From VFZS01 sp964353255 (GTDB lineage Bacteria > Acidobacteriota > Terriglobia > Bryobacterales > Bryobacteraceae), in assembly GCA_964353255.1 (NCBI GenBank), contig CAYGVJ010000032.1:1-41221 (forward strand): a stretch of 41,221 bases of DNA, in the 5' to 3' direction. Positions within the stretch are counted from its first letter, which is position 1; every line of letters begins with the position of its first letter. The translations under genes and the position numbers were made by a program. This document shows, piece after piece, positions 31,578 to 38,825 of the stretch. The notes under the pieces are model-generated. The model worked only from the letters and a program-made list of their open reading frames with translations. It made no database searches and had not been told where the DNA came from.

Positions 31578-34061
31578 TCACCAGCCCGGCGGCGCCAGCC
31601 CCAGCGCTCTCTTCAGCGCTGGCTTGCGCTGAGCGGAGGCGACAAAGAGTTCCTCAGGGAACTTGCGATAGAGCAGCATTTCGCTGTAAATGATCCCGGC
31701 TCGACTGGCATTCCGCCCCATTCCTGCCAGGTATTGCAGGCGCAGGTTGCGATCCCGGTTGATTTCAGCGCCCTTCAGCCAAGGCCGCAGGTCCGGCGCC
31801 TGCCCGGCGTAGGTCTCCAGCAAGCCGAAGGCCGAGAGGAATCCCACTTCGCGAAGCGACTTCTTCACCGAGAAGTGGTCGGCGCGGTCCAACCGTTCGT
31901 AAAGCTGATCCACGTTGATCCGCTGCGCATCGGTCTGACCCAAGAGGACGAGGTCATAACCCTCTCCGTCGATGTCGTTGCCCCAGACCGTTCCCTTCGG
32001 GAAGACTTCAAAGAAGGTGGCGATCTCGCTTTTCACGGTTTCGGAATCGCTCTCGTACAGGGGCACCCACTGGGTGATCAGTCCGCCCGGATTCAGATGC
32101 CGCCGGCACAGCTCGAAGTACTCCTTCGAGTAGAGCGTGGCGCTGCCTTTGACCCAGGGATGAATCGGGTCGGAGGTGATGATGTCGAACTTGTCCGGCG
32201 TGGTGAGGATGTAATGGCGGGCGTCGTCATAGACTACCGCGACGCGGGGATCGCGGAGGACGTCGTAGTTCTCCCGGCTGAAGAACCGCGCCGAAGCGGG
32301 CGGGATCAACGGTTCGATTTCGCAGATGACGATACGCTCGAGGCTGGGGTACGGCACGCAAGAGCCCGCAGTGACGCCCGCCCCGAACCCCACGACCAGC
32401 ACCGAGCGAGGCTGGGGGTGGAGCAGCGCGGGCAGGTGCCCGAGCATGCGTTCGAGCCGCATGTCGTGCGGCTCGCTGGAGGCCTCCTCCTTGCCGCTGA
32501 CGTGGAAAAGCCGTCTCCCGTCGTGCCACTCCGAAATGGCGATCGAGGCGTTCATGCCCTCGCCCACGTAAAGCAGGCGCGCCTTGCCGAGCTTGGCCGG
32601 CATGCGGCGTCCATAGGCCACCAGCTCCCAAGGGACGCCGGACACACTGCGGGCCAGCACAGCGGCGAGCGCCGCTGAGGCCACCAGCGCGACTGCACCC
32701 GCGGTGCTGAATCGAGGCCCGGCGGGCGCGCTGCCGGATGAGGCGCCTGCCCGGGAGGGCCAAAGGAGCGGCGCAAGGACGAAAAGAGCGGCCACCGCGG
32801 ACAACCCGACCAGCAGCCGCTGAGAGTGCTGCGTGCCCAGCGAGGGGATAAGCAGCAGGCTGAAGCCAATGGCGCCGGCGATCGCACCGACCGTGTTGGC
32901 GGCGTAAATGCCCCCGACCAGCCGGCCCGGGTCCTGCCCGCGTGAGGCAACAGCCGCCAGGGCCAGCGGAAAACTCGCTCCCCACAGGCACGCCGCCGGC
33001 AGGATGGCGCAGGCGCACCGCATCAAGTCAAGTCCGAAGGCGGACCACGGATTCGTGGGAAGCGAGGCGTTGATCGGCCAATAAGGGAGGGAGTGGGCGA
33101 GCATGTACGCAGTCCACGCGATCGCTGCGGTCAGAAGCATCTGGCAACAGCCCAGCGCCATCCGCGGCCGCGCGGTGTTGCGCGACAGAAGGGACCCGGC
33201 GCTGCTGCCGATCCCCAGTCCCGCCAGGAACACGGCCAGGATGATGGAGAACGTGTAGACCGTGCCGCCCAGCAGCAGCGACAACAGGCGCGTCCAGATC
33301 ACCTCGGCGCCCAGGGCGCACAGCCCTGACAGTGCGATTGTGACGTACACCGGCCAGGAAACCGGCGCAGGCGCGGGGCGACCCTGCGCTGGGTGGCCGG
33401 CTGCCCGGCAGTGCGGGGTCCGGGCGGTCAGGCCGAGACCGATCAAAGCCACCGCCGCGTTGATCGTCGCAGCGACCCAGGTTGCGGTAGCCGTGTCGTG
33501 GAGCCTCAACAGATAGAACCCTGCCACCAGACAGCCGATGACGGCTCCAGCGATGTTCCCGCCGTAAAAGAACCCCAACCACGAAACCCCTCGCGGCGTC
33601 GCTTCCAGCCATCGCGCAATGGCCGGCAGCGAGGCTCCCATCAGCAGAGTGGGCGGCAGCAAACACATCGCGCACACCGCCCCGCGCAGCAAGAAGCCCG
33701 GGAGCCCGTGCCCGGCGCCCGAAACGTAAAGCCTGGCCACATACGGCATCCCGAGCAACACCGCCATCCCGAAGAGGCCGATCCCCAGCTCCAGCAGGGC
33801 GTAGACGCGCAAGGGATGCCGGCGCGCGGAGACGACGCGCGGCAAGGCGACACTGCCCAGGCACATCCCGCCCATGAAGGTTCCCAGCAGCACGGCGAGG
33901 GAAACCGCGGAGGAACCGATCACCAGCTCCAGCAACTGGAACCAGACGATTTCGTAGATCAACGCAGCGCAACCGCTGCCGACGAACAGCGCCAGCAGCA
34001 AAGGAAGGAAGCGACGTGATGGAGGGAGGGCTACCGGTGGGCTGGGGTCGTGTTCGGTCAT
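31578..34061 (-). CDS. Membrane-fused spermidine-synthase-like protein
   Basis: 827 residues. The N-terminal ~430 residues hold 12 or so membrane helices in two MFS-like halves (GCAALIYEIVWFQLLEL is the usual opening of these proteins; SGLCALGAEVIWTRLLSLLL opens the second half). The C-terminal part is a spermidine-synthase-like Rossmann domain with VLVVGFGAGVTAGS (about residue 555), IVICEIEPL, VVYDDARHYI and DIITSDPIHPWVKGSATLYS. In true spermidine synthases the catalytic motif is D-x-x-x-D-P; here ITSDPIHP is similar. Aminopropyl transfer is therefore possible, but the substrate of these bacterial fusions is not known. The short gene-free gap at its start holds no clear promoter. Confidence 0.85.
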   Translation of the reverse strand: MTEHDPSPPVALPPSRRFLPLLLALFVGSGCAALIYEIVWFQLLELVIGSSAVSLAVLLGTFMGGMCLGSVALPRVVSARRHPLRVYALLELGIGLFGMAVLLGMPYVARLYVSGAGHGLPGFLLRGAVCAMCLLPPTLLMGASLPAIARWLEATPRGVSWLGFFYGGNIAGAVIGCLVAGFYLLRLHDTATATWVAATINAAVALIGLGLTARTPHCRAAGHPAQGRPAPAPVSWPVYVTIALSGLCALGAEVIWTRLLSLLLGGTVYTFSIILAVFLAGLGIGSSAGSLLSRNTARPRMALGCCQMLLTAAIAWTAYMLAHSLPYWPINASLPTNPWSAFGLDLMRCACAILPAACLWGASFPLALAAVASRGQDPGRLVGGIYAANTVGAIAGAIGFSLLLIPSLGTQHSQRLLVGLSAVAALFVLAPLLWPSRAGASSGSAPAGPRFSTAGAVALVASAALAAVLARSVSGVPWELVAYGRRMPAKLGKARLLYVGEGMNASIAISEWHDGRRLFHVSGKEEASSEPHDMRLERMLGHLPALLHPQPRSVLVVGFGAGVTAGSCVPYPSLERIVICEIEPLIPPASARFFSRENYDVLRDPRVAVVYDDARHYILTTPDKFDIITSDPIHPWVKGSATLYSKEYFELCRRHLNPGGLITQWVPLYESDSETVKSEIATFFEVFPKGTVWGNDIDGEGYDLVLLGQTDAQRINVDQLYERLDRADHFSVKKSLREVGFLSAFGLLETYAGQAPDLRPWLKGAEINRDRNLRLQYLAGMGRNASRAGIIYSEMLLYRKFPEELFVASAQRKPALKRALGLAPPGW

Positions 34062-34102
34062 CAGGAGGGGTGCGGCGCCACTTCCCGCCGAAGGGCATCA
34101 TA

Positions 34103-34247
34103 CCTCAGGAGGGTGCTGAAAAAGGCCTTGGACAAGCTGAAGCATGTCCTACGTGGGCGCGCAAACGCTTGATCTGGCGTTGTGGGACATGCTTTAGCTT
34201 GTCGTCCTCGGGCCTTGAAGTAGGCCTCTTTCAGCACCCTCCTCAGG
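34103..34247. mobile_element. 145-bp long inverted repeat, MITE-like
   Basis: The outer arms 34103-34128 and 34222-34247 are complementary at 24 of 26 positions (left arm begins CCTCAGGAGGGTGCTGAAA). An inner pair, ACAAGCTGAAGCATGTCC and its near-complement near 34186-34205, extends the structure, leaving a short loop. The terminal AGGAGGGTGCTGAAA resembles AGCAGGCTGTTGAAA of the 86-bp element at 23301. It occupies most of the 359-bp gene-free gap (34062-34420) between the fused synthase gene and the pRiA4b-type gene. Confidence 0.7.
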
Positions 34248-34420
34248 AGCGCGGGGAGGCTGCGCGGGGGCGAGGCGGGGGGCGGGGGCACGCAGGGTAA
34301 TGTGTGCTGGCGCTTGTGGACCAGCGGTCCGTTGGGGCAGCCCGGGTGGTGGATGGAGGATTCGGCGTTTCACATACAATGGTGGCTGCTGTGCCATGTA
34401 GTCGGGGAGGAGGCTTGCCT

Positions 34421-35020
34421 GTGTCTGCCCGAAACGAGACGCTGAACCTGATCTACCAGTTGAAGATCACTATCAAGGACATCCGGCCCCCGGTGTGGCG
34501 GCGCGTGCGGGTGCCGGGCCGGATGAGCCTGGGGGAATTGCATAGCGTGATCCAGACAGTCTTCGGCTGGACCGGCAGCCACCTCCACGAGTTCGAGATA
34601 GGCGCGAAGCGCTACGGCGAACCGGAGGAGCTCGACGACGCTGACATTGTCGCAGAGGGGCGTGTGAGCCTCGCTGGCGTGCTGGGAAAGCGGACGAAGC
34701 GATTCCTCTACACCTACGATTTCGGCGACGATTGGCGGCACGAGATAGTGGTCGAAAAGGTGGAGCCGGCCCGTCCCGGAGAGGATCGCGCCGTGTGCGT
34801 GGCCGGGAAGCGGCAGGGGCCTCCGGAGGACTGCGGCGGTCCCTGGGGCTATGGGGATTTTCTGGAAGCGATCGGCGACCCGCAGCACGCGCGGCATGAG
34901 GAGATGGTGGAGTGGGTGGGCGGCCGGTTCGATCCCGAGGCGTTCGACCTCGAGGCGATCAACAGGAATCTGGCAGCGTTGAAAGCACCGCGCGTGGGGC
35001 GGGGCGGGGAGTGCTCGTGA
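34421..35020 (+). CDS. Plasmid pRiA4b ORF-3-like protein
   Basis: 199 residues from GTG 34421, which has GGAGGAGG about eight bases upstream; a longer frame back to 34304 has no family sequence. Characteristic blocks of the pRiA4b ORF-3/IS1096 TnpR-like family are LKITIKDIRPPVWRRVRVP, LGELHSVIQTVFGWTGSHLH, LYTYDFGDDWRHEIVVEK and ECxGPPEDCGGPWGY-type (here GPPEDCGGPWGYGDFLEAI). The family is often carried by mobile elements, and its function is unknown. It sits between a long inverted repeat and a convergent receptor gene (15 bases between stops). A TACAAT at 34375-34380 could be its -10 box. Confidence 0.9.
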   Translation: MSARNETLNLIYQLKITIKDIRPPVWRRVRVPGRMSLGELHSVIQTVFGWTGSHLHEFEIGAKRYGEPEELDDADIVAEGRVSLAGVLGKRTKRFLYTYDFGDDWRHEIVVEKVEPARPGEDRAVCVAGKRQGPPEDCGGPWGYGDFLEAIGDPQHARHEEMVEWVGGRFDPEAFDLEAINRNLAALKAPRVGRGGECS

Positions 35021-35035
35021 AGCAGGGGGCGCCGC

Positions 35036-38000
35036 TCAGTAGATCAGCTTCACGCCCAGTTGCACGCGGCGCATGTAGCCTTGCTCGGCGGTGATGGCGC
35101 CGAACAGGCTGCTGGCGGGGTTGGTGTTCGGGTTGGAGAACCAGACGTGGTTCATGGCGTTGAGGAACTCGCCGCGGAATTGCAGGGTGGCCCGGTCGCC
35201 GACCCTGGAGTTCTTCAGGGCCGACAGGTCCCAGTTGTTCATGGCCGGTCCGCGAATGCCGCCGAAGCGCAAGGGGAAGGTGCGCACGTTGAAAGCCAAT
35301 GCCTGCGCGCTGTCCCGGACGAAGCCGGCATCGGTATTGAACCAGCGGTCAGCGCTGCGCTGGCTGGAAGGCAATGGAATGTCTTTGATGTTGCCGGTGA
35401 AAACGATGTTGTCGAAGGCCAGCGGAGGTCCGCTCTGGTAGACGTAAATGCCCTCGACCTGCCAGCCGCTGAGGAGTTGCGCGAGGGGCCTGGCGACATC
35501 GGCGGCCAGCAGGCGCCCGCGCCCGAACGGCAGCTCGTAGATCCAGCTTAGCGAGAAGCGATGAGGGTAGTCCGCGGCCGAGATCGTCCGGTACGGCGCG
35601 GGGTCCATCTCATTCAGGTAGGCGATCGCCTCCATGAGCTTCGACCAGGTGTAGGACGCGCCCGCGGTGTGGCCGCCGGAAAACCGCTGTTCCAGCTTGG
35701 CCTGAAAGCTGTGATACCAGGAGCGGCCGTCGTTGGTGGTGGTCTCCATTCGGGTGAACTGCGGGTAGGCGGTCAGCAGGCTGGCGCGGCTGATTCTCCT
35801 GGAACTTCCGAGGGGCGAGGTCGGCGCCAGCACGCCGTAGAAGGGATTGTCCAGTTCCAGCCGGCTCAGGTAGTCGATGCGCGCCTGATCGCGGGTGGGT
35901 TGGCGGCTCAGGTACTCCAGCGGGAGCCCGTTCTGGTTGCGGGTGGTCTCGAGCTTGCGGCCGCGGTTGCCGACATAGGCCAGCTCGAAGGTCACACGTT
36001 GACCCAGTTGCCGCTGGACACTGAGCTGCCAGCGTTGCATGAAAGGAGCAAGGTAGCGGGTGTTGAAGTACGAGATCTGGTCCCCGACCGCGGTCATGGC
36101 TCCGAGCGACGCTCCGGGCGGATTCAGGACCCCGTCGGGGAACGGGTGATCCAGCGTGGCCACGAAGGTCAGGCCGTTGTCCTCGGTGGGGACCAGAGGA
36201 GTGGTTTGGCTGAAGCCAGTCTGATAGACGTCTCCGCGGCGGATGCCCAGCGCACCGAAGAAGACTCCGTAGCCGGCGCGCACCACGGTCCTTGAATTCA
36301 AGCCGTAGGCCAACCCGATGCGCGGCATGAGATTGTTCACGTCACGGCGGTACAGGGTTCGCGGCTGGCCGTTCACACCCGCAAAGGTGAGACCGCCGCG
36401 GACGGCAAGCTGGCCGACGGGGCGCTCCGGAATCCGGGCGGCGATTCCGGCGTAGTTCGCCTGGACCGATGCTTCGATCGGCAGAACTGCGGAGGGATCG
36501 AAATCGCGGACGCTGCGGTTGAAACGCTCCGTGAGCGGGCCTTCCAGCTCATAGCGCAGGCCGAGGGTGAGGGTGAGCTTCTTGGTCGCCTTCCAATCGT
36601 CCTGGACATAGAACGCCGATACGGCGGACTGCTCGGCGAAACTTGCCCGCCGGGCGATTCCGCCGCCGGTGGGCAAGCCCAGCAGGAACGAGGCGAGCCC
36701 GGCGCCGATGGGGGGCGGGGTCGAGGTGTCAGTCGGCCCCTTGGTCCAATCCTCGCCGAAGCGAAGCCAGCCCGTGGCGGAGCCGCCGGCCATGGTCAGC
36801 GACGACGCGGGGTAGGGATTGTACTCGCCCTTGCGGTACACGCGGTATTCCCCGCCGAACTTGAAGGCATGGGCGCCCGCCATTCGGTCCGCCGCTCCGG
36901 CGAAGGAGTGGGTGTCCTGGGGGCGGAACAGGACTCCGCTGGTGCTGGTGCCGACCAGGTTGAAGTAGCCGGCGATGTCGATCAGCGGAAAGCGCCTCGC
37001 ACCCGCGTCGATCGTGCTGTTCCAGGCGGCCCAGGCCGGGTTGCCGGGCGCCAGCGTGGTCAAGTCGAACCCGTGGCTGACCGGGTTCAGGTCCGCGGCG
37101 CGGATGAAACGGTTATACGCGTAGCGCAGGTTCAGCACCGTGTTCGCCGAGAGGACGTGAACGTCGTCCAAAGCGGCGCGGCGGGCGGCGAAGGAAAACG
37201 TCTGACCGGTGGCCAGGTTGTTGAAGTAATTCAGGTAGTCGCTGGCGCGGTCGTACAGGGCGGCGCTCACGAAAACCCGGTTGCGCTCACTCGGGTTATG
37301 GTCGATGCGCCAGGCGTGGTTGGCGTAGGCAATGTCTTCGGCCAGATCGGGACGGGCCAAGTTCTGCTGGCCGTCGGCGGTGCCTGCGGCGTTAGGAAGC
37401 GGGAAGTACCCGAGGATGTTGGTGGCGACCGAGCTGATGCGCGTCCTGGGGATGAGGTTGCCGGCGAACGGCTCCGAGATCAAACCGCCGGCAGGGTTCC
37501 GCCGGCGGGTGGCGGGATCGTAGAGCTGGTAGCCATCGCCGAGCGCCAGCAACGCCGAGAAGTCGCCTTGCCGCTCGGAGATGGTCGGAACCGTCTGGTC
37601 GCCCAGGCTGCGCGGCCGCCGCTCGCGGATGCCTTCATAGCCCCACAGAAAGAACGTCCGGTTCTGGCCGGAGTACAGCCTGGGGAGCCAGAGCGGCCCG
37701 AGCAGGGAGGCGCCCCAGCGGGCGTAGTTGAAGTCCGCCCGCGGCTGGCCGTGGCGATTGGCCAGCCACGAATTGGCGAACAGCTCGGGAGTCTGATGGT
37801 TGTAGTACGCGGTCCCGTGGGGAGTGTTGACGCCGCTCTTCAGGCTGAGGCTGATCACTCCGCCCTCGGTGTGCCCAACGCTGGCGTCCAAGGCCACGGT
37901 CGTGATTCGCATCTCCCCAACGATGTCGGCGGGCGGCACGTAGGCGGCGCCCACCTCGTTGCGCGCGGCAGTTATGGACGAGTTCGGGGAGCCATCCAGG

Positions 38001-38620
38001 GTGATCTCGTTGCGCAAAGCGTAGGCGCCCGCCATGGAGTAGTGGGCGATGTGGCTCGGATCGAAGGGGCGGTCAAACGTGGCGGTCCCCGTGTAGACGA
38101 CCCCGGCGACCAGGCGCGTCAGATGATAGGCGTTGCCGTGGGCGATAGGAAGTTCCGCCACGCGGCGGGCGTCGATCACGGAACCCATCGAGGCGTCGGC
38201 CGATTGGAGCGAAGGCGTCTCGGCGGTCAGCACGACGCTATCGGCGACCCGCCCCAACTGGAGGGTCACGTCAAGGCGCGCGCGGTCGCCGATGCGCATC
38301 CCGACCGGCCCGCGCTCATGCGTCCGGAATCCCTCCTGTTCCACCCGCAGGCGGTAAGCGCCCGGCGGCAGATACGGGATGACGTAGTTGCCCTCGCCGT
38401 TGGACTCGGTGGAATGGCGAACCTCGGTCTCGATGTTGGTGGCCGTAACCCGGGCTCCCGGGACCACGGCGCCGCTGGGGTCGGTGATCAGGCCCAGGAG
38501 CGTGGCGCGACTTTCCTGCGTCCGGGCCGGAGTGGGAAAGATCCCGAGCAGCCACAGGAGCGGCAAGCACATCACGCCCGCGCCGCTGGGGGCCGGAACT
38601 CGCCCGCCTCTTACGTTCAT
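35036..38620 (-). CDS. Oar-like TonB-dependent receptor with carboxypeptidase-regulatory-like domain
   Basis: 1194 residues from ATG 38620; the frame is open upstream, but the signal peptide (MCLPLLWLLGIFPTPARTQ) starts close to this Met. Residues about 35-115 form a carboxypeptidase regulatory-like (CarboxypepD_reg) domain (LLGLITDPSGAVVPGARVTA, YVIPYLPPGAYRLRVEQEGF). A plug domain (ELPIAHGNAYHLTRLVAGVV) and a large outer-membrane beta-barrel follow, ending with aromatic GVKLIY. These receptors are numerous in Acidobacteriota; the substrate, probably a complex polymer or peptide, is unknown. It lies downstream of a paralogous receptor on the same strand. Confidence 0.9.
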   Translation of the reverse strand: MNVRGGRVPAPSGAGVMCLPLLWLLGIFPTPARTQESRATLLGLITDPSGAVVPGARVTATNIETEVRHSTESNGEGNYVIPYLPPGAYRLRVEQEGFRTHERGPVGMRIGDRARLDVTLQLGRVADSVVLTAETPSLQSADASMGSVIDARRVAELPIAHGNAYHLTRLVAGVVYTGTATFDRPFDPSHIAHYSMAGAYALRNEITLDGSPNSSITAARNEVGAAYVPPADIVGEMRITTVALDASVGHTEGGVISLSLKSGVNTPHGTAYYNHQTPELFANSWLANRHGQPRADFNYARWGASLLGPLWLPRLYSGQNRTFFLWGYEGIRERRPRSLGDQTVPTISERQGDFSALLALGDGYQLYDPATRRRNPAGGLISEPFAGNLIPRTRISSVATNILGYFPLPNAAGTADGQQNLARPDLAEDIAYANHAWRIDHNPSERNRVFVSAALYDRASDYLNYFNNLATGQTFSFAARRAALDDVHVLSANTVLNLRYAYNRFIRAADLNPVSHGFDLTTLAPGNPAWAAWNSTIDAGARRFPLIDIAGYFNLVGTSTSGVLFRPQDTHSFAGAADRMAGAHAFKFGGEYRVYRKGEYNPYPASSLTMAGGSATGWLRFGEDWTKGPTDTSTPPPIGAGLASFLLGLPTGGGIARRASFAEQSAVSAFYVQDDWKATKKLTLTLGLRYELEGPLTERFNRSVRDFDPSAVLPIEASVQANYAGIAARIPERPVGQLAVRGGLTFAGVNGQPRTLYRRDVNNLMPRIGLAYGLNSRTVVRAGYGVFFGALGIRRGDVYQTGFSQTTPLVPTEDNGLTFVATLDHPFPDGVLNPPGASLGAMTAVGDQISYFNTRYLAPFMQRWQLSVQRQLGQRVTFELAYVGNRGRKLETTRNQNGLPLEYLSRQPTRDQARIDYLSRLELDNPFYGVLAPTSPLGSSRRISRASLLTAYPQFTRMETTTNDGRSWYHSFQAKLEQRFSGGHTAGASYTWSKLMEAIAYLNEMDPAPYRTISAADYPHRFSLSWIYELPFGRGRLLAADVARPLAQLLSGWQVEGIYVYQSGPPLAFDNIVFTGNIKDIPLPSSQRSADRWFNTDAGFVRDSAQALAFNVRTFPLRFGGIRGPAMNNWDLSALKNSRVGDRATLQFRGEFLNAMNHVWFSNPNTNPASSLFGAITAEQGYMRRVQLGVKLIY

Positions 38621-38757
38621 TCGAGACGCCCGCCCTACCGAATTCCATCCATCATACTCCCAAAGGCGGTGGAAACAAATCGGCGGGGGACGACAATGGG
38701 CGGGGCGGGCTCTCAGCCGGGAGCCGGGCTGCCCGGAACGTCCGGAACGGACCCGTA

Positions 38758-38804
38758 GCGGGGGCTCCGCAAGCGGAAAGCCCGGCGGGGTTTGAGAACC
38801 CGCC
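38758..38804 (-). terminator. Tandem hairpins between the two receptor genes
   Basis: On the minus strand, GGCGGGTT CTCA AACcCCGCC (38784-38804) lies 22 bases past the stop of the upstream receptor. It is followed by a second hairpin (38762-38783, GGGCT...CCGCTTGCGG...AGCCC). They probably end or attenuate transcription between the receptor genes. The rest of the 205-bp gap shows nothing further. Confidence 0.4.
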
Positions 38805-38825
38805 CCAGGGGGCAAACCGGACCGC

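Noticed and set aside
36869..38758. A 629-codon open frame on the plus strand opposite the first TonB-dependent receptor
   Set aside because: Low-complexity Arg/Gly/Val-rich translation with no family signal. The minus strand encodes a complete receptor.
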